In this document: positions 37,052 to 47,570 of the stretch, piece by piece | How positions within the stretch are numbered: position 1 is the first letter of the stretch | How the letters are laid out: each line of letters opens with the position of its first letter | Assembly: GCF_007655135.1 (NCBI RefSeq) | Contig: NC_045130.1 | Coordinates: forward strand, 4,216,001-4,280,000 | DNA: 64,000 nucleotides | From: Punica granatum | Lineage: Eukaryota; Streptophyta; Magnoliopsida; Myrtales; Lythraceae | Direction: 5' to 3' | Translations under genes and position numbers: made by a program | Notes under the pieces: generated by a model | The model's database searches: none | Told to the model about the DNA's origin: nothing | Seen by the model: only the letters and a program-made list of their open reading frames with translations

Positions 37052-37800
37052 TATATATCATGATATTCATAAGTCTATCGGACTCTGACTAACTCAGTTC
37101 GAGCCGAATCGACCCACTAAGGGAGCAAAGCTCTACAAGCATCGATTTTTCTTCGATTATTTTTTCCCTAGAATATGTGTATCCACCCATCCTAGCAGGC
37201 TCTTTTATATATGAGGTTCTATATATATACATGCATCGATTGAGGAACCCGTAGGTGGGACTGATCGAATTTTTCCTGGGATTCTATGGTAATCTTTTTT
37301 AAATTATTTCTGATGAAAACATTATTCTTAATTTTATTTTTCGTTTTCTGAATGATATATTAACTAAAGACGTCAAATACCTAAATATTAATCACTTGGT
37401 GGTAGTCGTGTTTTGTTGCAGGCTCTTAGCCGTAATATTGCCGGCTGGCAACAACTATATGCTTATAATCGACCAGCAGCATATATACATAAGATTATAA
37501 TCATATAACCTATACGGCTTACACTTTTGAATCCTTTATATATATATATACGAATTTACAAATCTTTTTATTACATCAAGAGTAATCTAAAAATTCATTT
37601 CTTCTGTAATCGAAAAAAAATTCACCTCTTCTCCAAAAATCTCGAGATTGATTTTAGTTGTCCATCTATGTACTAACTAATACATTTCATTTAATTAGTT
37701 TCCAATCACGTCTATATACCATTAAATCACATACAAAACCTCATCACCCAGATAGTTGATATGTCGATAAACTTTCATAGAAGACAAATATAATTTAAAT

Positions 37801-37835
<35 letters not shown>

Positions 37836-38011
37836 GCCAAATAAATGTTTACAACGATTTTTACACCGAAAAAGAAAATGTTTAGAGCGATTTTCTCTAG
37901 ACAAGATATTAAAAAGATCATAAATAAGAGAAAGATTGATGGGAGAACATGTGTTGAGGAGCAACCAAAAGAGGATTGATTTTTGCAATATGATCAGCGG
38001 TTGAACATTAG
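35873..38011. other. intergenic, no gene seen
   Basis: AT-rich with two simple repeats: (TTA)n at about 37020-37050 and (TA)n at about 37805-37833. The right end presumably holds the 3' untranslated region of the first DUF1645 gene. Confidence 0.45.
37805..37833. repeat. (TA)n microsatellite
   Basis: Perfect TA run of about 14 units about 180 bases past the stop of the minus-strand gene at 38012. Confidence 0.9.
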
Positions 38012-38719
38012 TTACGCCTGATTCTTGCACTTCTTACTTAGACACAACGAACCGAAGCCGAATACATCTGGGGGAGGAACATTCAGGGCAGGACTGATTC
38101 GGCCGTAATTCCGGCCGTTTATTGATCCAAGGCTCTTCTTCTTCTTTGACGGTGATATAGAACTCTGCTTTCGACAATTATTCTTCTCTGACAAATTACT
38201 TGTTTTCGATGTCGAGCTCTTGAAGGCGGTCGAGTAGCTTCTCGGCATGAAAGGGATAAAACACAAACCCGACGACTTATTCGAACTTGCAGAACTCGAA
38301 CTGCAGCTTCTGACGAGCCTCCACAATGAATGGCAGTGTGGCATGTCGTCGTCCGGTTGCTCTATCTCTACTAACTTGGCAAGTGTAGGCCCTGTGACGG
38401 CACGTGCTTGAGGCACCGGTAGCATTGGTGGACGACTTGGCAGAATGACTGATTTGTCATTAATTTGTAATTTGGCGGGAAAATTCTGCATCCTCCTCCT
38501 CACGCCGATCGCTTGTATCTCCCCATTGCAGAAAAGCTCCTCCGCCGAGGAGGGTTCAAAATCCGAACTCTCGCAAACCGAGAATTCAAAATCGATGTCC
38601 GAGTCCAAGAGGGTCGAGCTTGGTACCGTGGGATGAGAAATCAACATATGTGGATCCGGTTGGCACAGATTGTAAGAGAATGATATCCGGGGGCTGTAAG
38701 TTGTCTCGACTGCTGTCAT
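38012..38719 (-). CDS. DUF1645 family protein (first paralogue)
   Basis: Open frame of 235 residues from ATG 38719. The motifs match the paralogue at 42769: YSPRISFS near the start, FEPSSAEELFCNGEIQAI in the first third, LWRLVRSCS in the middle and SPALNVPPPDVFGFGSL near the end. The middle is serine-rich with a basic cluster (SPSKKKKSLGSINGRN). This is the DUF1645 family, which is plant-specific and poorly characterised. Some members affect stress tolerance or organ size. The frame also runs upstream in phase to an ATG at 38860. If the 105-base segment 38834-38730 is spliced (GTATGT...CTCTTAG), the protein becomes 247 residues beginning MIRPSFTLRYCEM. Either start is possible. No membrane segment is present. 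Confidence 0.82.
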   Translation of the reverse strand: MTAVETTYSPRISFSYNLCQPDPHMLISHPTVPSSTLLDSDIDFEFSVCESSDFEPSSAEELFCNGEIQAIGVRRRMQNFPAKLQINDKSVILPSRPPMLPVPQARAVTGPTLAKLVEIEQPDDDMPHCHSLWRLVRSCSSSSASSNKSSGLCFIPFMPRSYSTAFKSSTSKTSNLSEKNNCRKQSSISPSKKKKSLGSINGRNYGRISPALNVPPPDVFGFGSLCLSKKCKNQA

Positions 38720-41486
38720 CTCACAATACCTAAGAGTAATAACTGGCAATCTAGGGACCAGGCACTCCGATAACGAATGCGAGAAGGCTTGGGTTATATA
38801 AACGGACCGAAGGAGAGCATTAAAGCAGACATACCTAAGAGTAAAGGAAGGACGAATCATAGCACTTTGAAAAGGAAGTTACCCAGTTCACGGGAAACCT
38901 GCAGCAATGGATGCAATATCATTGTCTTCTGGAAGGTCAAAGAAAGATCTTTGCTGGTTTCATATGTTTCTGGTAATTTGAGGAAGCTGTTGAAAGCAAG
39001 AAAAATCAGCAAAGGTCTCATAAAACTCAATTCGTGGAGGGGAAGGAGGACTCATGGAGAAAGGAAATTAGGAAAGTGGGGTTCATGATCTTTGGGGACT
39101 TTTATTATTATTATTATTATTATTATTAAAAAGGTAGAAAGTGAAGTTTGTTGATTCTACATATTGAGTTATGGGAGAAGACCTGATCAATTTGTCCAAA
39201 TACATGGGCCAAAAATAAGATAATCTTTATTTTATGCTCACCCAAAGAAATTAAAAAAGAAATGCGTGAGCGTGTTTTTTTTTTTTAATATAATGGGTGA
39301 CTGAGACTAATTTATATTTGAAATTCATCTTCGTAGTTACGAACTGCAATGGGTAGAAATAGGAATTTCGACCTAGCCTACGAATACCAATTACCCTGGC
39401 CTGACCTATTTGGAGGAGGTTGAACCTTATCTATACTACGGTCAAGTCAAGTCTGGATCTCGTGTAAAATCAGCCTTCTATGCCCGTATATTATGTATAA
39501 TATAACTATATACATTATACTTACATAATAACCTGTATTTATAAAATTACTTCTAGTATTATTTTACCTCTTAAATTGTCTATTATATATTTATAATAGT
39601 CTAAATATATATAACTAGTACCTCACCCGCATTTTGGTATGTGTGTTTTTCAAAAATATTTGTTATGCAAATCTGGGTGGGCCGGGAAGGACCCGCCCTG
39701 CAGAGGGTAGGTCACAGGTCAGGGCGGGTCTGCAAGCCCAGGGCTCACGTCAGGCCCTGGATATCTAAATACATGCCTTAACCTGTTCCATTGTCATTTC
39801 CACTAGTAAGTCTTCAGTTCCTATATTGCAGGTAAAGTTTGTTTATTGAGAGCTCAATAAAATATTCATTTCTAAAACTATAATGTTTCAAATTCAATTT
39901 TCGCCAATAGATTTTTATATGCTTATTTTATTTTTCATTCTCTTGTTACTTGTTAGATTCTTAAACCTGTCTTTTATAATTTTTAAAAGAAAAACTATTT
40001 TATAAAGGTATGGAGGAGAATCCAAGATTCTGATATATCCACTGATATGATATTGCAAAAGGCAAAGTGCAAAAAGTCGAGAGCTTAACTGAATTAACGC
40101 GTGCATGTATTTGCCTTGTGCACGTATGCGTCTACTTGGTGTGTTTAACAAGTGAGAACTCGGACACGGGCCGAGGGAAATATTTTCGACCTAGCAAGGC
40201 GAGCAGCAGAACCGTATGTCAGATGTAATTAACCATGGGCCTTAGGCTTTACCGCGTCCTTTCATATGCTTTTCCCGGGTAACTCTGCACGCGGTCGAAA
40301 TTTTGTGGTAAACTCCCACATGCATTGTCCAGAAAAAACATATATAACAGTGCCAGTTGCCGAATTATTTCAATCTATGGCCATGTTCTCACCGATGAAG
40401 GAAGTTAAACTGGTCTTGCTTAAGCAAAGAAATATACCAAAAAGTGGCTGCAGAAGCAACATATACAGAGACGGGTTCAATATTGTGCATGTATTGTCTG
40501 CAGCATATAAGTTCAAATTTTTGCCATCCATAAAACTTATTAATTGATATAGTCAAATTAAATTATTTATTCCTTGGCAGTTGGAATCGGAAGATCAGTG
40601 ACGCAATCCATATATATATAAATATAAAAATTCTTCCACTTTTCCATTCGAATTTAACTTTAATTTATCCTGTCGTGCCAGCCTCAAACTAATTCTAAGA
40701 TGCTGTGAACAAACAAATACATGAACTAAATAATATTTACGGTTGTTTAAGAGACTAAGATCAAAGTACACTCCGTCCGATACATAAATTGTTAATTTGA
40801 AATGTAAGCGCTATTTGAAAGTCGAGATGTCTATATCAATCTATACGGAGAATTTGGTCACAGAGATTCCGTAATATGATAAAGGAATCGGTTCAAAATG
40901 GCCGTCAAATATTTAAAATTGATTATGTCTAATGTGATCGTGTGCATCAATGTCTTTTCTTGGATTACTAGTAAGATCTCCCCTTCCATTGCCTCAGTCT
41001 TATGAGTTGTTCCCTGAACAACTCTTTGTGTGTATTCATGTCCACGTGACATTGCCCTCACCAAAATTTATTCGATTTTTAACATAAGATATCTGTAATA
41101 TTGGCGTTAAGCCGGATGTCTGTCGAATGATTAAGATAGATACACTGACATATGCAGAAGAAAATACGTGGATAATAAACAGAATGACGGCTCAAATTTA
41201 ATAATTTTTATTTTACTGACAGTTTGGATATCAATAAATAAACGAACAATTCAAAGGGCCAGAGGCCAAGTTGTCCAACAGCTATACATACAGTTGTGGG
41301 GAAGTTTCCACAGTTACCATATTTTTATGGCTCTTCTCTGGATTAAATTTCATCTAACGAAGCTACATTTTTGTCCATTAGGAGCTCAACTGCAAAACTT
41401 GATAGGCCTACAGTCGAGCCGGCCGGTCTGACTCTGCCTATAACAACTAGTCAATCGCAATGGTTGTGAAGAGCGAGGCTGTTTTC
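38720..41486. other. 5' leader of DUF1645 gene, then intergenic
   Basis: The first few hundred bases hold the leader and promoter of the 38012 gene, with (TTA)n at about 39101-39128. The rest to 41486 is AT-rich non-coding DNA in which I recognise nothing. Confidence 0.4.
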
Positions 41487-41496
41487 TTTGATATAA

Positions 41497-42525
41497 GGGA
41501 AAAATACAGTTTTGGTCCTTTACTTTTGGATGATTTTCTATTTTCATCCTTTAACTTCAAAAACTTTTTCTGTTTTGTTCATTCCATTACTGACACCGTT
41601 AAACTGTGCTGAGTTGGAACCACATCAGCTGTACCCATTCCACGTCATCAAGTTTAGCCCCTCATTGACCTAGACCCACCTTATCAACTCTATGGTAGTG
41701 AACTTGCAAGGACGGCCAATGCGGCTGATGTAGATAGACTAGCAAAGCACAAGATGTAGGTTGGCGAGGCAACGGACTGCCTCTGAATCAAGGTGGATCC
41801 CCACCACGAAGGTTGAGGAGTCTTGAGGGTAGCGGTGGTTTGAAGAGAGTAGTCAAAAGAAGGCGGTCTGCGATGGAAAGTTCTATGCGGAGTAGTCTTG
41901 GTAGGCTGTGGGAGCTTGAGGGACGAAGACTCCACGATTAGAGGTTGAATAGGCACATGTCCATGGTGGGTGTTGAAGGAAGAGATAACCTACGTTGCTG
42001 TCTAAGTCAGTCAACAAAAATCGAGTCTTTTGAGAGTGTAATTAGGGAGAGACTAGAGAGAGAAACAAAGAGTGAGAACAAAGAGAGAGCACAAAACATT
42101 TCTAGCAAGCAATTTATCAATGATGAAGGTTGGCTCCCTGAGAAACAATACAAAAATCTTGAATGTAAATTTTCATGGTAGGTAACGGAAGAAGAAAAAG
42201 AAGAAGATGACTTATGTTAGTATCTTTTTGGGTTGGAGTTGCAGAACGGAAGAAGTCAAATTCCAACCTCTTGAGAGGCACTCAATCAATTTTTCATCTA
42301 GGGATTTATTGACTTATCTTTTTTTTTTTCTTTTTTTTTTTAATGTTGATGATGTGGAATGGGTGGTGCTGATACGGCTCCATTTCAACATAATTTAAGG
42401 TGTTAGTAACGGAAGGCGCAAAATAGAAAAATTACTGAAGGTAAATGATGAAAATAGAAACAAAAATGAAAGAGGACTAAAACAGAAAAGTACCCAAAGT
42501 AGAGGACCAAAACTATATTTTTCTC
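41497..42525. mobile_element. MULE-type non-autonomous transposon
   Basis: Complete 1,029-bp element flanked by a perfect 9-bp direct duplication TTGATATAA (41488-41496 and 42526-42534). The left end is GGGAAAAATACAGTTTTGGT. The reverse complement of the right end is GAGAAAAATATAGTTTTGGT. The inverted repeats run on for about 110 bases with scattered mismatches, through CTATTTTCATCCTTTAACTT / CTATTTTCATCATTTACCTT and AACACC/GACACC. Long inverted ends with a 9-bp duplication are the mark of Mutator-like elements. There is no transposase, and the inner frames (for example minus-strand 41690-41956) show no similarity that I recognise. Confidence 0.85.
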
Positions 42526-42534
42526 TTGATATAA

Positions 42535-42768
42535 CAAGGGCATGTCTACATATGGTATTTTGACCCTCGGCTTCTTTAGTCATACGGTTCCAAAATTCAG
42601 TTCATATTCCAACCGACCTGCAACGGGTAATGAACGTTTCAAGTATTCGAATTCTATAATGAACTGATGGCACACCATTCATCAAACTAACACAATCTTC
42701 ACATAGGATGCATTCAAGCGGGAATGAACAAAGAGAGCAACAGACAAGGAAACAAACGAATCATCACA
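42535..42768. other. 3' region of second DUF1645 gene
   Basis: Short AT-rich stretch that probably contains the 3' untranslated end of the minus-strand gene at 42769. The MULE-type element inserted just beyond it. Confidence 0.4.
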
Positions 42769-43536
42769 TCACTTCCTCTTACTGGCCTTGTCTTTCCCAC
42801 TGAAGAACACCGAACTCAACCCAAACAAATTCCCCGAAGGCACATTCAACACAGGATTAACCTTCATCCCGTTCCCCCTCCTCAGTGGCGGCTTCTGATA
42901 ACTGCCACTGAAAGATGTTGATGATGATGAAGAAGAAGCTTGGGATGGCTTCAATGGGGAAGAAAGGTTGGCATTCTTAAGAGACTGCTTCTTGCTGCTG
43001 GAATTGCTGTCACTGTTTTCCTTGGAGAATGTTGAGTTCTTCACGTAGGGAGCCGCGGACCCAGTCGAGTTGCTCCTTGACAGGAGAGGCAGAGGGCATA
43101 TGCTCAGGCTTCTTCCATGGCCACTCCCAGAGTTCAAGCTCCTGCTCCTCTTGAACCTCCAGAAGGACTTGGACCCCGAACCCGAACCCAAACTTGGCTT
43201 TTCCTCTGCTTCAGTATTGATTACTCCACTCGAGCCGCCGCCCTGCTTCCTCGATTCATCTGGCATTGGATGATCCTTCCAGGCAGATGATGAAGCGCCG
43301 GTTGCCTTCTTCTTGATCTGGATCGGGAGGATTTTCCCATCTGAGAAGATCTCGTCCGCGGAAGAGGGCTCCTGATCAAGCGGGACGAAGTCGAAGTCGA
43401 AGCTCGAGTTGGGCCCCATGGAGTTCGACCGGAAGGGCCGGTGCTCTATGGGCAGGATGTCTGAGAGGGAGAGATCATGGGAGAATGAAATCCTTGGACT
43501 CATGCTTGAATTCTCCGAGCAGAGGTCGATTCCCAT
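42769..43536 (-). CDS. DUF1645 family protein (second paralogue)
   Basis: Open frame of 255 residues from the first ATG at 43536. The frame extends upstream only through a non-ATG stretch. It begins MGIDLCSENSSMSPRISFSH, then has FDFDFVPLDQEPSSADEIFS with DGKILPIQIKKK. A serine/glycine-rich part leads to SFWRFKRSRSLNSG (the basic-aromatic block typical of DUF1645), and the end is NPVLNVPSGNLFGLSSVFFS with a basic tail KDKASKRK. These blocks align in order with the paralogue at 38012, which lies on the same strand about 4 kb away. It is probably a nuclear or cytosolic regulatory protein, but the function is unknown. Upstream ATGs in the leader may reduce translation. Confidence 0.88.
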   Translation of the reverse strand: MGIDLCSENSSMSPRISFSHDLSLSDILPIEHRPFRSNSMGPNSSFDFDFVPLDQEPSSADEIFSDGKILPIQIKKKATGASSSAWKDHPMPDESRKQGGGSSGVINTEAEEKPSLGSGSGSKSFWRFKRSRSLNSGSGHGRSLSICPLPLLSRSNSTGSAAPYVKNSTFSKENSDSNSSSKKQSLKNANLSSPLKPSQASSSSSSTSFSGSYQKPPLRRGNGMKVNPVLNVPSGNLFGLSSVFFSGKDKASKRK

Positions 43537-43604
43537 ATTTTCCGTTAACAGTTCTGGAGAAATCCACTTAAACAAGATAGGTGAAAGAACATAAATCCTA
43601 GGAT

Positions 43605-43730
43605 TCAGAGTTCATGCTGAATTAACCATATCTTTCTCAGTGAAGTTCTAGGACTCATACTAGGCCGCTGGAAAAATCCATAAGACATGTAAACAATCCT
43701 AGGAAAACAAATCAACCTTGGACTCAACAT
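43605..43730 (-). other. upstream ORF in leader of second DUF1645 gene
   Basis: A 41-codon frame begins MLSPRLICFPRIVYMSYGFF and contains SMSPRTSL, which resembles the MSPRISFS of the main protein. A shorter frame (MLILPC) lies just upstream. Whether they are in the mature transcript depends on leader splicing, since a CAG acceptor-like site lies between this ORF and the main start. Confidence 0.4.
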
Positions 43731-45164
43731 GGGAGAATCAACATGTGGGTTTCTTATGGAAGTTGAAGAGGGAGGATTGAATAGCTTGGGATTGTTAATG
43801 GACCAGTTTGCTCTGATTTCAGTGGCAAGCAGAAGGGAGATGTGAAGAGATTTGAAGGGAAGATTGAGTGGGGGAGTCTAGTTGAGTGGTTGCACTAAAG
43901 GTTCTTCTTTTTTTTTTTTTTTTTTTGGCCTCAGGGACAAACAGCACAGCATGTCTCATTGAGGTGACCCCCTTCTACCTGTTTCGTCGTATAATTTCCT
44001 AGCTAGCTAGAGAAAATAATTTCAGCCTCATGTTTCATTACTTTTAAAAAGGAAAAAAGATTGAATAATTAATTTTCTTTTGTTGGTGTAAGTGTGATTT
44101 TTTATGGTATGGGCTTCCATTAATATCTTAAGTATCTAATACTTTATCGACACAAGATGTGACTATTGATGTCATGATAGTGTATCTTCCCTTCCATGTC
44201 CATTTTTTTTGTAGTAAAGTGAGAGATCAGTACGAACCGATGAATGTGGCTAGTTTGAAAATGAGATACGGTTGATAGAAAGGTTAATGATCGAGGAGAT
44301 ATCAGCACTGACATAATAAGCTATGACATGTAGTTGATATTCATAATGGAAGATGAGGATTGGAGAAGGACATTATTGGTCGGGAAAAAGTTTTGTCCAA
44401 ATGACATATCAATCTAAAAGCAAATTGCTTGCAAATTCTCGAAGAGAGTGGGGACAAATTATGTTTATTTCACCGGTGTTTGTACTTCAAAATCCTAATA
44501 AATCTCTATCAAAATTAAAGACGAGATTGATCGGAGTAATCATATTTTATATTTTCAGAAATATGATGAATTTCTTCGTGAATTGTGAAGTGCAGATGGA
44601 CCACTCGTAGTCTCGTTTCCTGCGGACGAAGCCGATCTGAAAAATGAGATTGAGATTCCATTGCATCCTTTCTGATCATTCTCTGCACAATCCCTTGGCT
44701 CTGATCATCCCTACAGAGGGATCACTTTAAGGGCTGATTGTTGATAAGTCCTACAAAGCAAAAGTACCCCAAAGTTGGATGGGCCCAATGGCATAGGACT
44801 AATGCACCAAACTTTTGATCGTCCCCCCATATGTAATTCCTATCTTTTCCGTTGCCCCATCTCTAGCCACATGCCATGTGAATAGGTTCTCTTATTCTTT
44901 CGGGCGGTGGTTTTGAAGTAGACTTGTAAATTAGAGGTAATTCAAATGCTCTATATGTAGTGTAGGCAAAAAAAGTTCATATCTAATTAAGCATCTCAAT
45001 CGAGAAGAGCTCGGCTCTCTTTTACGAAGTGGCTCTTCTCCATAGGTTCTGGGGACCAGCCGCGATTATTCAGGCAATACCGATAAAATGATTTGTTACA
45101 TGTTGCTCAAGCATTTGAAAACGAAAGAAGCGTGTCTCGTTTCTTATTGCCGACGCTTCCGTTC
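43731..45164. other. promoter of second DUF1645 gene, then intergenic
   Basis: Contains a T run of about 20 (43908-43927) and AT-rich DNA. No gene is recognised. Confidence 0.4.
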
Positions 45165-45337
45165 GAGAAAATATTGAGTGAGTAATACACAACTGAGTGA
45201 TTGTGCAAAACTCCACCAACGAATGACAAATGTCCCACTGAATAATTCTCTATATTTTTTTTTACTTTACACGTGTCATTCGAGGATAAAATTTTACATA
45301 ACCATTTAGTTGTGCATTATTCATCCAATATTTTCTC
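45165..45337. mobile_element. small MITE, 173 bp
   Basis: The left end (GAGAAAATATTGAGTGAGTA then ATACACAACTGAGTG) and the reverse complement of the right end (GAGAAAATATTGGATGAATA then ATGCACAACTAAATG) form inverted repeats of about 48 bases around an AT-rich core. The whole could fold into one long hairpin. The target duplication is not clear. Confidence 0.65.
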
Positions 45338-47424
45338 CATCTGTTCACTATATATTGAGTGAGGGGCTTATCTCACTTGGGGCAGTTGCTGGGTCCCAAG
45401 CGCACAAGGGCAACATGAGGCTATTAGCTTTTATGGGTAGGTTCAATTGCATGATTGGGGGATGGACTCGGTACATTTTAGGGGCAAATCAAGGGGACAA
45501 ATGTGGACCTCTCGTGGGGTTATGGAAAGAGAAAAGAAGAGGTTCATGAAAGCCTAGTGCCATACAAATAAGCCATGAATGATGCATAACAAACGTGGGT
45601 CGGGCTTGTGCAGAATCTTATCTCGATCGGCATAGCAATTATACATCGCTTAATTAATCCGCTCTAGAACTTGAATCGATAATTGTCTTGTCTCTTACAT
45701 GTGGATAAAATAATTCATTGAGCTGGATAATGGGATAAATTGATTGAACTCCGTGAACTCATATCCACACGACATTCAAAAGCTATTGTCACGAAACTTT
45801 CTTTTTGGCTTGGGATAGGACTAGATAGATCTATACTATGAAAACTTGTCTTCCACATGGACAGAAGAAAAGATCCACATTTGTGCTGTCCATTCCTTAC
45901 AAATAAAATAATTTAATCAACTAAAGCTGTTCATTGAATAGTACAATCAGTCTTAACTCTCATAAAGAGGAAAATACAAATTTGAGTTCTGAAAGTACAT
46001 TTTTCAGGATATGAAGTAACCTTTGATACTCCATCTTCCGGAATCGTGAGATTTTTCATTTACCGAAAAAAAAAAATCAACTATTTGTGATTTTGAGATG
46101 AGGGGAAGCTCCTCTTGCAAATATGGATTTGGAAAAAGGCCACATCCAATCTATGTGAGTGCGAGCTGGGCCGTGAACTATTTAAAAATCCTAGGCCCAG
46201 CATCTCATCTAGATCATGGGCTTAGAGCAACATCTGACTCATTCGATCAATCACGACCAGTTACATGGACGCGACTCCTCTTGCTTTCACTATATTTTGT
46301 ATGAGGGTCCATTAAATTTGGGCCGTCCAATAGTCTCATGAATGTGACCCCTACCTCCCCGTTTCAATGGAGAAATTCCCGAGACATGCACTTGTTGCGA
46401 CGAATATATCTCGTATGGTTCATCACATGACGTTATCTCGATCAATCTCTAGTGATGTTAGATCAATGATTCAGGTCCTACTTGTCAAATTGACGAGGCC
46501 GTCGAACGACCGAACGACCCGACTCATTGTTGGTATGACAAAAGGCGATCCTTCTGTGAGACCTCATTCAGCGATGAACGACGATCATGTAATTGAGCTT
46601 ATTTTATCAATACCATCTCGACAAAAGAAATTAAAAGGAAAAAAAAAAGTAAGGAAAAGGAATTTATTATCATCCGAGTCAAAGTGTGGAAAAATTCAAA
46701 AAAAATTCAAAAAAAAAAAAAACACCGGCAAACACGGAATCAGATGATCCGGTGATTGGCAATCAAATCAAAATCTCAAGGGGTGGAAGAGAGAGAGAGA
46801 GAAAGACAAAGTCAAGAGAGGATCGTGAAGGCTTTGTGATTGCGGGTGCCCGCCAGCTTTAAAAATGAACAATATCTCATATATCTCATGGAAATGAGTA
46901 ATCAATGCTTAGCTTGATGCCACCCCCTCAATCATGTCATGCGGCCACTTGCCCGGTCAAAAAGTCTATTTCCCCTTACCTAAATTTTGACCTTCTTTAT
47001 TTTTCTGTCATTTCTTTTCTCTCTTTTCTCCGCCCCAAGAAAATTTTATTAAAACGAGTGTTGCTAGATATATTCCCTTAACGTAAATTCCTCCAAATGA
47101 GAAATGCCATTCGTGCCGAATTCGACAGTGGCGATTAGACACGAGGGCATGCCAATCATTTGGAGCGAGTTGGGAGGGCAATTTAATGACCGGACATATT
47201 CAGAGGAAAAATATTTTCGAATAAAAATATTTTTCCTTTCAAAATTCCACTCGCAATAACATGAATTGTAATTTACACAATTTTCAAGAACTATTCAATA
47301 TATATGATTGAATTTTTGAATTAGGGGAGTTTTTAATCACACCACTTAGGAAAATTTAACATTTTTATTTTACAAAATACATTGCTTTTTTCTTTAAAAA
47401 AAAGAAAATTGTACTATCAAAGAG
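45338..47424. other. intergenic, no gene seen
   Basis: Contains open frames up to about 126 codons (for example 46367-46747) that end in lysine runs from poly-A DNA and show no similarity. A GA-rich run lies at about 46789-46803. Confidence 0.4.
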
Positions 47425-47570
47425 GGTATAGTGTATTGACGCACGCTCTCGCCTGATAATTAAGAGATTATATGTTTGATATTCAGACTATTTATGCTCA
47501 TTTATTAGATATTTAATTTTTATATTTTACTGTAGTAAATTCATGGATCTCCTTTATAAACAAAAAAAAA
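47425..47570 (+). repeat. SINE-like element, copy B
   Basis: Head GTATTGACGCACGCTCTCGC with AAGAGATTATATGTTTGATA, body TTATTAGATATTTAATTTTT, tail TTCATGGATCTCCTTTATAA and an A run. The order of blocks is the same as in the 8.9 kb copy. Confidence 0.6.

Noticed and set aside
41690..41956. 88-codon minus-strand frame inside the MULE-type element
   Set aside because: No transposase motif or host gene similarity. Treated as chance within the element.
46367..46747. 126-codon plus-strand frame ending in lysine runs
   Set aside because: The lysines come from poly-A DNA, the composition is not gene-like and no family is recognised.
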